DNA from: JADKCL01 sp046050405
Lineage (GTDB): Bacteria > Bacteroidota > Bacteroidia > J057 > JADKCL01
Assembly (NCBI GenBank): GCA_046050405.1
Contig: JBJOPY010000083.1
Coordinates: 1 to 11,757 of the forward strand
Reading direction: 5' to 3'
DNA length: 11,757 nucleotides
A program made the position numbers and the translations under genes. Shown here one piece after another: positions 1 through 6,686 of this stretch. The notes below the pieces were generated by a model. It searched no databases. It was not told the origin of the DNA and saw only the letters and a list, made by a program, of their open reading frames with translations. Position 1 is the first letter of the stretch, and every line of letters starts with the position of its first letter.

Positions 1-73
1 CCCTGTGGAGTTCGACCTGACCGCTCACCACGCGATCGCCGCATTGAACCAATGGAACCTGCAAATCCGCTGA
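1..73 (+). CDS. surE: SurE 5'/3'-nucleotidase, C-terminal fragment
   Basis: Only the last 23 codons are inside the window, in the frame starting at base 2 and ending at the TGA at 71-73. The peptide contains F-D-L-T-A-H-H-A followed by a short helix ending in N-Q-W. This matches the C-terminal strand and helix of SurE proteins (DLTA followed by a conserved Trp). SurE is a cytoplasmic metal-dependent nucleoside monophosphate phosphatase. The stop lies 22 bases inside lpxB (ATG at 52), so the two genes overlap and are probably translationally coupled. From general knowledge, surE next to lpxB is a common arrangement in Bacteroidota, which supports both calls. The fragment is short, so the assignment rests on this motif plus context. 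Confidence 0.75.
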   Translation, partial: PVEFDLTAHHAIAALNQWNLQIR

Positions 74-1182
74 AAATCTATATCATCGCAGGAGAAGCCT
101 CTGGCGACCTGCATGGGAAGAATTTGCTGAAAGGGTTTCAGGCAATGCGCCCTGGGATCGTATTCCGTGGCGTGGGCGGGGACGGCCTGCAAAGCCAGGG
201 GATGATCCTCGTCCGCCACATCAGGGAGACGAGTTTCATGGGCTTCACACAAGTGCTCGCCAATCTGGGAAAGATAGGGAGGTTGTTTAGAGATGTAAAG
301 GCCGATGTGCTCGACTTCAGGCCTGACGCTGTCGTCCTTATCGACTACCCGGGATTCAACCTCCGCATCGCCAAATGGTTCAAGGCTCAGGGAATCAAGG
401 TCTTTTTCTACATATCGCCATCGGTCTGGGCCTGGAAGAAATCACGGATCCATCAGATCAAAGCCCGCGTGGACAGGCTGTTTGCGATCCTGCCATTCGA
501 GAAGCCGTTCTACGCGGCGGAAGGCTATGAAGTGGACTACCTAGGCCATCCACTGCTCGATGAGATTGAGGGTCGGGAATTCCATCGGGACGACACAAGG
601 CGGAGCTTGATCGATCCAGACGGGCGGTTGGTGGTAATGATGCCCGGAAGCAGGATGCAGGAGATCAAGCGGATGCTCCCGAAGATGATGGCGATCAAGA
701 ATCGCTTTCCCAAGTCGCGGTTTTTGGTGGCCGGGGCACCTGCCATACCGCACGAGTTTTATTCGGGAATCATTGGCAGTGTGGACATTCCTGTGCTGTA
801 TGGGCATACTTATGATTTGCTTGCCGCTGCGGATGCAGCCCTGGTGACTTCAGGTACAGCGACCCTGGAGACGGCCTTGTTCAAGGTGCCTCAGGTGGTC
901 TGTTATGCCTCGAATGCACTCAGCGTATGGATCGCCCGAAGGCTGGTCAAGGTGCGGTTCATTTCGCTGGTGAATTTGATCCTTGACCGTGAAGTCGTGC
1001 GAGAACTGATCCAAGAGCAGCTCCATCCTGAGGCATTGGCGGCGGAATTGCGGCGCCTCCTCGATGACCCGAACCGCAAGGCGCAGATCGACACAGGCTA
1101 TGCCGAGATGCGGGAAAAGCTGGGTGAGCCAGGAGCCTCCGGCAGGGTGGCGGCGAAAATTCTGGCGTTGACAGGCCGATGA
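52..1182 (+). CDS. lpxB: Lipid-A-disaccharide synthase LpxB
   Basis: LpxB (glycosyltransferase family 19) joins UDP-2,3-diacylglucosamine to lipid X to make the beta-1,6 disaccharide of lipid A, at the inner face of the cytoplasmic membrane. The 376-residue product has the usual family length. Visible signatures in order are AGEASGD (13-19), IDYPGFN (97-103), SPSVWAWK (122-129), GHP (165-167), PGSR (198-201) and SGTATLE (267-273); the last two contribute to the nucleotide-sugar site. The segment at 313-320, usually V-P-E-L-L/I-Q, reads V-V-R-E-L-I-Q, so the common Pro is Arg, a minor oddity. The ATG at 52 lies within the end of surE; no better start fits the AGEASGD spacing. The gene indicates an LPS-bearing Gram-negative outer membrane. 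The next gene converges on it with only 24 bp between the stops. Confidence 0.97.
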   Translation: MEPANPLKIYIIAGEASGDLHGKNLLKGFQAMRPGIVFRGVGGDGLQSQGMILVRHIRETSFMGFTQVLANLGKIGRLFRDVKADVLDFRPDAVVLIDYPGFNLRIAKWFKAQGIKVFFYISPSVWAWKKSRIHQIKARVDRLFAILPFEKPFYAAEGYEVDYLGHPLLDEIEGREFHRDDTRRSLIDPDGRLVVMMPGSRMQEIKRMLPKMMAIKNRFPKSRFLVAGAPAIPHEFYSGIIGSVDIPVLYGHTYDLLAAADAALVTSGTATLETALFKVPQVVCYASNALSVWIARRLVKVRFISLVNLILDREVVRELIQEQLHPEALAAELRRLLDDPNRKAQIDTGYAEMREKLGEPGASGRVAAKILALTGR

Positions 1183-1206
1183 AGACGGTTCCGTGAGCCA
1201 AGCCTC

Positions 1207-2646
1207 TCAAAACACCATCAACCTCGGCTCGGTCATTTCTTCCATCGCGTAGCGAATCCCTTCACGTCCAAGCCCTGAATCCTTGATCCCTCCGTATGGC
1301 ATGCTCTCCACCCGGAACCCGGGCACGCCCCCGATGATGACGCCGCCGACCTCGAGCTGGTCATGTGCCTGGTGCATGCGGTCCACACGATTGGTAAATA
1401 CACCGACTTGGAGTCCGTAACGGCTTTCATTGACTCTGAGGATGGCTTCCTGGTAATCATCGACAGGCTCAAGCACCGCCACAGGGCCGAAAACCTCTTC
1501 CTTGCGAACCTTCATGCCTGGAAGTGTTTTGGTCAGCAGCGTTGGGGCATAGATAGGACGTTGCGGATCCAGCATCCTGGCCCCGGCTAGCAATTCTGCG
1601 CCTTGCTGAATCGCTTCCTGCACCCACACATTTACCCTCTCGGCATGGGCCTTCGAGATGAGCGGCCCGTTGATCACGCCTTCTTCCTGTGGATTGCCAC
1701 TTTTCACGAGGGCGATCTCTTTGATCATCGCCTCCTTGAATTCCTCAAATACGGACTTCACGGCGAAGATCCGCTGCGTTGAGACACAGATCTGGCCCGC
1801 ATAGAGATAGGATCCCATGCAGGCCAGGGACGCTGCCTTTCCGATGTCGGCAGTCTCGTCCACGATCATCGCAGCATTGCCACCGAGCTCCAATGCCACC
1901 TTCTTCTTGCCAGCGATGCTTTTCAATTGCCAGCCTACTTCATCACTGCCCGTAAAGGAAAGCATGGCAACCCGCTCGTCGCGTACCAGCATTTCAGCTG
2001 AGGAATTGCAGCAGACGAAAACCTGAAGCACTTCCTTGGGGTATCCCGCCTCCTCGATCAAGGATGCAAGTGCGAGTGCCGTCAATGGCGACTGCAGCGC
2101 AGGCTTCACGATGACAGGGCAGCCCACCGCAAGGGCGGGAGCCACCTTGTGGAGGACCAAGTTCAACGGAAAGTTGAATGGTGTGATCGCTGCGACGATT
2201 CCCACTGGAATCCGCTTCGTGAAGGCCGTCTTTCCTATCCCAATTCCTTGGTCTAGGGGGATTACCTCTCCGCAGAATCTCGTCGCCTCGACAGCCGCAT
2301 TCCGTAGTGTCGTCATTCCGCGATCCACCTCATTCCGGGCATGTCCGATAGGTTTTCCTGCTTCGCGGACGATGATATCCACGAATGCGTCTCGCCTGGC
2401 TTCCAGCAAACAGGCAACCCTCTCGAGGTGCTGCGCACGTTTGCCAGCGGACCACCCGGCCAATTCCCGACGCCCAGAGGCGGCAAACGAAATCGCATCC
2501 GCCACCTCGCCTGGCGAAGCGAAAGGAACAGTCGCGAGCTGTTCAGCGGAGTATTTGTCATAGATGGTATGCATCTGACTGCCAGAGCTCACCCAATTTC
2601 CCAAGAGATAATTGGCCTCCTTCAGGATTTCCTTGTAGTTTCCCAT
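1207..2646 (-). CDS. NAD(P)-dependent aldehyde dehydrogenase (lactaldehyde / non-phosphorylating GAPDH-like clade)
   Basis: This 479-residue protein is a full-length member of the aldehyde dehydrogenase superfamily, cytosolic enzymes that oxidise aldehydes to carboxylates. Visible residues are the oxyanion Asn in ITPFNFP (N158), the cofactor-binding Lys in IVKPA (K181), the FTGS turn (231-234), the general-base Glu in LELGGN (E253), the catalytic Cys in GQICVSTQR (C287) with R292 after it, and EEVFGP with E384. The CxxxxR context and the LELGGNAAMIV block resemble the lactaldehyde, phosphonoacetaldehyde and non-phosphorylating glyceraldehyde-3-phosphate dehydrogenase branch rather than betaine-aldehyde enzymes. 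The substrate cannot be read from the sequence. The gene stands alone on the minus strand, convergent with lpxB and facing away from the COQ9-like gene. I found no TAnnTTTG promoter or Shine-Dalgarno sequence in front of its ATG. Confidence 0.93.
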   Translation of the reverse strand: MGNYKEILKEANYLLGNWVSSGSQMHTIYDKYSAEQLATVPFASPGEVADAISFAASGRRELAGWSAGKRAQHLERVACLLEARRDAFVDIIVREAGKPIGHARNEVDRGMTTLRNAAVEATRFCGEVIPLDQGIGIGKTAFTKRIPVGIVAAITPFNFPLNLVLHKVAPALAVGCPVIVKPALQSPLTALALASLIEEAGYPKEVLQVFVCCNSSAEMLVRDERVAMLSFTGSDEVGWQLKSIAGKKKVALELGGNAAMIVDETADIGKAASLACMGSYLYAGQICVSTQRIFAVKSVFEEFKEAMIKEIALVKSGNPQEEGVINGPLISKAHAERVNVWVQEAIQQGAELLAGARMLDPQRPIYAPTLLTKTLPGMKVRKEEVFGPVAVLEPVDDYQEAILRVNESRYGLQVGVFTNRVDRMHQAHDQLEVGGVIIGGVPGFRVESMPYGGIKDSGLGREGIRYAMEEMTEPRLMVF

Positions 2647-3081
2647 CCACGCGAAATTCGTGAATTATCGGGGAATTGGAATGCAGGGAACCCCGTTCAT
2701 TACATGTGCGAATGGCCTGCTTAACAGATGTTAGCCTCGATGCACGCTGGCAGCGTTTCAGAAGTTGCCGCACGCGACTGTTCCTCCGCAGCCATGGGGA
2801 TTCCAGGGCTTCGGCTCGTCCGCTTGAAGGGATCCGCGCTGTGGCTCCACTGCCCGATGAACGAGAGGACGGCTTCAATCAGATGCTCCTATGAATGGAA
2901 ACCTCGCAGCATCTCATCCGCCTCCACAGCGTCCCTGAAGGCGGAAAACGGAACGATTGTTCGGTGCCATTTTTCGGATGCGGACGCAACGACTTACCTC
3001 CCCATGCGCATGCACCGTGTCGTGAAATGTTTCAAGGGACACCACCTAGTCCGTTCGGCGTTGTCAAGCTAACTTTGCAGG
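2647..3081. other. 435-bp intergenic stretch, no convincing gene
   Basis: This region separates the divergent aldehyde dehydrogenase and COQ9-like genes. Plus-strand open frames here have no recognisable motif and run out of frame into neighbours. On the minus strand one frame is open from 2993 to 2892 and, after a single TAG at 2889-2891, again from 2888 to 2724. Its translation looks moderately protein-like but I do not recognise it, so it may be gene debris or chance. The only regulatory element I can support is the TAACTTTG box at the right end. I see no tRNA, direct repeat or strong hairpin. Confidence 0.6.
3070..3077 (+). promoter_or_regulatory. Bacteroidota -7 promoter box (TAnnTTTG), leaderless geometry
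   Basis: TAACTTTG is an exact match to the TAnnTTTG element of the Bacteroidota primary sigma factor, followed by C as is common. It ends 4 nt before the ATG at 3082, so transcription should start at or next to the start codon. The first T overlaps the in-frame TAA (3070-3072) that excludes an earlier start. No good upstream TTTG (-33) box is visible at the usual distance. The same box-to-ATG distance recurs at 7869-7876. Confidence 0.6.
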
Positions 3082-3771
3082 ATGGAACATTCTTCTGTAC
3101 TGATTGCGGCCTACAAGAAGCTGGCGTTGGAGCAAGGCAAGCTTCCCGTTTCCAAGACGGAGGTTGTCAATGCTGCCAATTCAAGCCTTTCCGACCTCGA
3201 TGCCATGTTCTCCAGCTTGGATGCATTGCAAGAGGCTGTCTGGGTCGGGTATCTGCGCCGCACCTTGGAGGCCTTGGAAGGTTCGAGCGAGTATGTACAC
3301 TACAGTGTTCGGGAAAAGCTCTTGGCCTACTACTTCACCCTTTTCGAGCATCTACAGGAAGAAAGGGAATTCGTGAAGCTATTCGCCCCAAAGCTCGGTA
3401 TTTGGAACTATAACCCGCCTTTTCTCAAAGGGTTCAAGCAGGCCTTCCTGCTGTTCGTGAATGAGCTCCTTAAGGAGGGCTCTGAGACCGGAGAAATCGC
3501 AGAGCGCTTGATGCTTGGGGACGACTATACCAGCTGGCATTGGCCGCAAATGCTCTTTTTACTGAACAAATGGATCGGAGACGAGAGTGAAGGCCATGCT
3601 GTCAGCGATCAGGCAGTGGAGAAAGCCGTGAATCTCGGGTTTGATGTCATGGGGAGGAATGTGCTGGATTCAGCCTTCGAGTTCGCAAAATTCATGATGG
3701 AAGGATATCGCGGAACGATTTTCCCTAAAGAAAATCTAGGCTGGCTTTCAATTTTCCGTAGAAAAGTTTAA
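3082..3771 (+). CDS. TetR-fold protein with degenerate DNA-binding helix, COQ9-like
   Basis: The 229-residue, largely helical protein has a TetR-like layout. Residues 5-55 line up with the TetR helix-turn-helix region (V-L-I-A-A-Y near the first helix, then P-V-S-K-T-E-V-V-N-A-A-N). Where repressors usually have a G-T-L-Y-x-Y/H-F recognition helix, this one reads S-L-S-D-L-D-A-M-F, with two Asp and no basic residue. The C-terminal part has W-I-G-D-E-S followed by a helix with V-E-K-A-V-N-L-G-F-D (about 164-188). This resembles the D-S-S-containing end of mitochondrial COQ9, a TetR-fold lipid-binding protein that lost DNA binding. An automatic annotation would probably say TetR regulator. The ATG at 3082 is the only start, with an in-frame TAA 12 nt upstream. 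A secreted-protein gene and a COQ8-like kinase follow on the same strand. A lipid-binding or adaptor role is inference. Confidence 0.7.
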   Translation: MEHSSVLIAAYKKLALEQGKLPVSKTEVVNAANSSLSDLDAMFSSLDALQEAVWVGYLRRTLEALEGSSEYVHYSVREKLLAYYFTLFEHLQEEREFVKLFAPKLGIWNYNPPFLKGFKQAFLLFVNELLKEGSETGEIAERLMLGDDYTSWHWPQMLFLLNKWIGDESEGHAVSDQAVEKAVNLGFDVMGRNVLDSAFEFAKFMMEGYRGTIFPKENLGWLSIFRRKV

Positions 3772-3805
3772 TTTTAAATCCAGAAATAAAAATCTACAAG
3801 GAGAG

Positions 3806-4732
3806 ATGCAAAAAATAAGGATTTTTTCTGGGAAGGAGCTTTTATTGACTTTGGTGGTTTGCTTGTTTTCCTGCTTGGGAACAAGAGCCCAGGGGCTGGA
3901 CAAGATCAAAGAGGCTTCCAAAACTATCTCCGAACCTTTGAAGCAAGCCCAAGGTGCCCAGAAGACCATCGGTCAGGGGTCAGAAACACTATCGAAGGCC
4001 CCTGAACAAATTACCAAGGATCTGGAGAGTGCCAAGAAATCCATAGAGGAAATGAAGAATAATTTGGGGGGGGCAGCTCCCAAGTCTGGAGACAATGCAT
4101 CAAAGAACCCACAACCAGCGACTCCAAACGCCACTGCTGCCAATGGAAATGGAACCGATGCCAAGACCCCTGGAGCTACCCAAGGTGGCGGATACGCGCC
4201 CAATAATAATCCAGCTCCACTCGTGGCAAACAAGGCGCCGCAGGTGGATCCCACAGATGTCCCACGCCCAGTTCCCCCTGGAAGCAAGGACAATAAGACT
4301 CCGAGCGGTCCCATGCCTGTCGAGATGCTACCCAACCCTTCGGCGATAAGCGGGGCATCTGGTGGCGAAGGACAAGGCCATGCAACGCCCCCCACAAGCC
4401 TGAGCAATACTGGCACGAGCTGGGGAACAGCAGATTATAGCAACAGTCCAGCCCGAATTCTGTTGGAAAAAGCGGATTTTGATATCCAGACTTTGGAAGA
4501 TTTGTACAGATATTCCGGCTGGGAAGACCCGGAAAGAGAACATACGCTCCGGGCAGTGCAGTATGCCTTGGAGGAGTTGCATCGGTCTATCATGGAAATC
4601 AAAAAGCTGGATCCTATGCGCTCCACTTGGAAACTGGAGGAGCGCTACAAAGAAATGTATGCTGTATATCAAGCAGAAAAGGGGAAAACACCCATTCCCA
4701 CCAGTGCTGTCCAGGAAAGCGGCCTCCGATAA
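3806..4732 (+). CDS. Secreted coiled-coil / low-complexity protein, unknown function
   Basis: I do not recognise this 308-residue protein. It begins with a signal peptide: K/R-rich start, hydrophobic core about 11-23, then G-T-R-A-Q, with likely cleavage near residue 28 or 29. L-F-S-C (20-23) could instead be a poor lipobox. Residues 30-86 are helical and repeat-like, with several similar K/Q/E-rich segments, probably coiled coil. Residues 88-215 are a Pro/Asn/Gly/Ala/Thr-rich linker. Residues 216-292 form a charged helical domain rich in Tyr, Glu and Leu. The protein probably sits in the periplasm or at the envelope. It starts 34 bp after the COQ9-like gene and is preceded by AAGGAGAG (3798-3805), a Shine-Dalgarno-like run abutting the ATG that neighbouring genes lack. 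The 5' part is A/T-rich compared with flanking genes. A run of eight G lies at 4066-4073. Confidence 0.8.
   Translation: MQKIRIFSGKELLLTLVVCLFSCLGTRAQGLDKIKEASKTISEPLKQAQGAQKTIGQGSETLSKAPEQITKDLESAKKSIEEMKNNLGGAAPKSGDNASKNPQPATPNATAANGNGTDAKTPGATQGGGYAPNNNPAPLVANKAPQVDPTDVPRPVPPGSKDNKTPSGPMPVEMLPNPSAISGASGGEGQGHATPPTSLSNTGTSWGTADYSNSPARILLEKADFDIQTLEDLYRYSGWEDPEREHTLRAVQYALEELHRSIMEIKKLDPMRSTWKLEERYKEMYAVYQAEKGKTPIPTSAVQESGLR
4066..4073 (+). repeat. G8 homopolymer inside the secreted-protein gene
   Basis: Eight consecutive G bases cover the end of Leu87, Gly88, Gly89 and the start of Ala90, exactly between the coiled-coil part and the Pro/Asn-rich linker. Tracts of this length can gain or lose a base by slippage. 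One change would shift the frame and remove the C-terminal domain. It could equally be a site of sequencing error, although the frame is open as given. Confidence 0.6.
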
Positions 4733-4750
4733 CCATCCCTCCCGTCCCTG

Positions 4751-4766
4751 ACGGATCCCGATCCGT
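4751..4766. repeat. Inverted repeat ACGGAT-CCCG-ATCCGT
   Basis: Perfect 6-bp arms with a 4-nt loop, 18 nt after the stop of the secreted-protein gene. The arms extend to 7 bp if the loop is read as CC. There is no T-tract after it, so a classical intrinsic terminator is not shown. It is followed 7 nt later by a second palindrome, and the pair lies in the 130-bp gap before the kinase gene. Confidence 0.5.
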
Positions 4767-4773
4767 TGTGGGA

Positions 4774-4790
4774 ACAAGGAATTTCCTTGT
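4774..4790. repeat. 17-bp palindrome, candidate operator or RNA hairpin
   Basis: ACAAGGAATTTCCTTGT has 8-bp perfect arms around a single central base. As DNA it has the size and symmetry of a TetR-type operator; as RNA it would form a 7-bp hairpin with a 3-nt loop. GG at 4771-4772 and CC at 4791-4792 could lengthen the stem past one bulged A. It lies about 70 bp upstream of the kinase ATG, together with the inverted repeat at 4751-4766. No T-run follows. Confidence 0.5.
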
Positions 4791-4862
4791 CCAAGAAACC
4801 ATCTGCCGTGGATTCCGTTATCATGGTGGCTGGATCACTTTTGTTGCTTCTGCCATCAGATC

Positions 4863-6179
4863 ATGGAAGAACTGGACAGAATCCCAACCTCGAAGATCCA
4901 AAGAGCCACGAGGTTCATCCGCACCGGAGCCAAGGTAGGCCGAAACTACGCCATTCATTACACCAAGAAAATTTTTGACAAGGATCTTGAGCGTTCGGTA
5001 CTGGACGCCAAGAATGCGGAAGATATTTATGGTGAGCTCAGTCAGTTGAAGGGTGGTGCCCTCAAGATCGCCCAAGTTCTCAGCATGGACAAGGGCATGC
5101 TTCCCAGAGAGTATTCTAGAAAGTTCGCTTTGGCGCAATACAGCGCGCCACCGCTTTCGGGGCCTCTGGTGGTCAAGACCTTTAAGCAAGAATTCGGAAA
5201 GGCACCTACGGAGTTGTTCGACGATTTTGACCTCAGGGCTACCCATGCTGCATCGATAGGCCAGGTGCACAAGGCACGAATCGGGGACAAAACCTATGCA
5301 GTGAAGATTCAGTACCCGGGAATTGCAGATTCAATCAAGTCCGATCTGCGAATGGTCAGGCCAATCGCCAGCCGCATCGCCAAGGTTTCCGACCGGGACA
5401 TGGCAAGGTTTTTCGATGAAGTAGAGGCGCGCCTGCTCGAAGAGGCTGACTACAGGCTAGAGCTGAAGAATGCAATGGAGATCGGCAATGCCTGCGCCCA
5501 CATCCCCAACATCCGTTTCCCACAATACTATCCAGAGCTTAGCGGGGGTCGAATCCTGACCATGGAATGGTTGGAAGGAATGCACCTGCGTGAATTCATG
5601 GAGACCCATCCACCTGATGCAATCCGAAACCAGATAGGGCAAGCCTTGTGGGACTTCACAACCCATCAAATGCATGTATTGGGGAAGGTCCATGCCGATC
5701 CACATCCCGGAAATTTCTTGCTTACAACCAATGGCCAACTTAGTGTCCTTGACTTCGGCTGTGTGAAAGTCGTGCCAAAAGACTTCTATAAAGCCTACTT
5801 CTCGGTGATTCATCCAAAAGTCAGGCATGACCCTGAGCGACTGCTACAGGTGACTTACACGCTTGAACTTTTGAATGAGAAGGACACTGCGGAAGACCGT
5901 GAATTTGTCCTCGAATTGCTGAACAAGTTTTTTGCGTTGGTCGAGAAGCCATTCTTTTCCGATAAGTTTGACTTCGGGGACGATGCCTATTTGGATTCAC
6001 TGTACAACTTTGGTTTGGAGATGGGGCGCCTCAGCGATTTGCAACAGAAGCACGGAGGCCGTGGAAGCGCACATGCCATCTATATCAACCGTACTTTTTT
6101 TGGCTTGTTCAGCCTGCTCAATGATCTCAAGGCGACCATCAATGCCCACGACCCTTACATAATGAAGCTGGATATTTGA
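4863..6179 (+). CDS. ABC1/UbiB/COQ8-family atypical kinase
   Basis: The 438-residue protein belongs to the ABC1 (UbiB, COQ8, AarF) family of protein-kinase-like ATPases linked to quinone and lipid biology. In order: the family-specific N-terminal motif appears as KIAQ (68-71) instead of KxGQ; the alanine-rich nucleotide loop is H-A-A-S-I-G-Q-V-H (128-136); the ATP-binding Lys is in A-V-K-I-Q-Y-P-G (K148); the ExD motif is in L-E-E-A-D-Y (E194, D196); the catalytic loop is H-A-D-P-H-P-G-N-F (277-285, D279 and N284); and the DFG metal motif is at 297-299. All catalytic residues are therefore present. No C-terminal hydrophobic membrane anchor like that of E. coli UbiB is visible, so it looks soluble or peripheral. 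The ATG at 4863 has no Shine-Dalgarno; a one-mismatch promoter box (CACTTTTG) lies at 4836-4843. It follows the COQ9-like and secreted-protein genes. Confidence 0.92.
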   Translation: MEELDRIPTSKIQRATRFIRTGAKVGRNYAIHYTKKIFDKDLERSVLDAKNAEDIYGELSQLKGGALKIAQVLSMDKGMLPREYSRKFALAQYSAPPLSGPLVVKTFKQEFGKAPTELFDDFDLRATHAASIGQVHKARIGDKTYAVKIQYPGIADSIKSDLRMVRPIASRIAKVSDRDMARFFDEVEARLLEEADYRLELKNAMEIGNACAHIPNIRFPQYYPELSGGRILTMEWLEGMHLREFMETHPPDAIRNQIGQALWDFTTHQMHVLGKVHADPHPGNFLLTTNGQLSVLDFGCVKVVPKDFYKAYFSVIHPKVRHDPERLLQVTYTLELLNEKDTAEDREFVLELLNKFFALVEKPFFSDKFDFGDDAYLDSLYNFGLEMGRLSDLQQKHGGRGSAHAIYINRTFFGLFSLLNDLKATINAHDPYIMKLDI

Positions 6180-6180
6180 T

Positions 6181-6195
6181 AAATGCGATGCATTT
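6181..6195. repeat. Short inverted repeat after the kinase gene
   Basis: AAATGC-GAT-GCATTT forms a 6-bp A/T-rich stem with a 3-nt loop, 1 nt after the stop of the ABC1 kinase gene. It may be a weak 3'-end hairpin. The stem is thin and no T-tract follows, so I do not call it a terminator. Confidence 0.35.
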
Positions 6196-6341
6196 CGGAT
6201 CGTCCAAAAGGATGGTGTGCCATGAAACCTTGAGATTTCGACCATGAAATCCAGCACGTGTATTCCCGTCGAATCCAAGGCTGATCAAAAATTGAAATGC
6301 AGGTACAGCTCGCGAGGCTCTGCATCCGTATAGTCGGATGG

Positions 6342-6521
6342 TCAATGGCCGCCCCCAATCGTTAGTCCAGTCTTCCGCAGCATGGGTGGGCGCACAGGAT
6401 CAGAGGGATCCTCTCCCAGGGTATGCAAACCATAGCTGCGGAAAACATCACCCTGCTTCGGCGTCATAGGGGAGCAAAGACCTCCAAGCCCAACTTTTCT
6501 GTGGTTACCTCGGTATTTCAT
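6342..6521 (-). CDS. Possible small protein of 59 residues
   Basis: The frame opens with an ATG (complement of 6519-6521) and closes with a TGA (complement of 6342-6344). The translation is rich in Gly, Pro, Arg and Lys, with R-S-Y-G-L-H-T-L-G-E-D-P-S-D-P-V-R-P-P in the middle and T-I-G-G-G-H at the end. It has no hydrophobic segment, so it would be a small basic cytosolic protein. Its amino-acid mix looks more natural than that of the surrounding shadow frames, and it would occupy an otherwise unusually long spacer. There is no visible Shine-Dalgarno or TAnnTTTG box in front, and I do not recognise a family. It may be chance. Confidence 0.3.
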   Translation of the reverse strand: MKYRGNHRKVGLGGLCSPMTPKQGDVFRSYGLHTLGEDPSDPVRPPMLRKTGLTIGGGH

Positions 6522-6633
6522 ACGTGTTGATCGCGTATCCGTGGTTGCCGTTCACACGCTTGATATCACCATGGAGGCCAATCCTTTTTTCGAATATCGA
6601 GAGACGATGTAGCCATGGCGGATGCCTATCATA

Positions 6634-6664
6634 TTGTACCTTGCGCCTTGTTATCATATATTTG
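6634..6664 (+). promoter_or_regulatory. Promoter of the nucleotidyltransferase gene (-33 TTG, -7 TATATTTG)
   Basis: TATATTTG at 6657-6664 matches TAnnTTTG exactly and is followed by C. A TTG (6634-6636) lies 20 nt upstream, within the range for the -33 element of Bacteroidota promoters. Transcription would start near 6670, giving a leader of about 28 nt before the ATG at 6698. The local sequence is A/T-rich compared with its surroundings. Confidence 0.55.
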
Positions 6665-6686
6665 CGCTCTCCTACTTCAGCAGAAA

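Noticed and set aside
1183..1206. Possible terminator between lpxB and the aldehyde dehydrogenase
   Set aside because: Only 24 bp are available and the best stem is about 4-5 bp with no T-tract.
3973..4416. Long minus-strand frame of 147 codons opposite the secreted-protein gene
   Set aside because: It is the antisense of a Pro/Asn/Gly-rich low-complexity region, which tends to stay open by composition; there is no motif or start signal.
4766..4978. Frame with the hydrophobic run M-V-A-G-S-L-L-L-L-L in the gap before the kinase
   Set aside because: Most of it overlaps the kinase gene in another frame, its start is unsupported, and the non-overlapping part contains the palindromes.
5966..5973. 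Exact TAAGTTTG promoter box inside the ABC1 kinase gene
   Set aside because: It encodes conserved-looking protein sequence, is more than 200 bp from the kinase stop and has no gene start downstream; about three exact matches per strand are expected by chance in a window this size.
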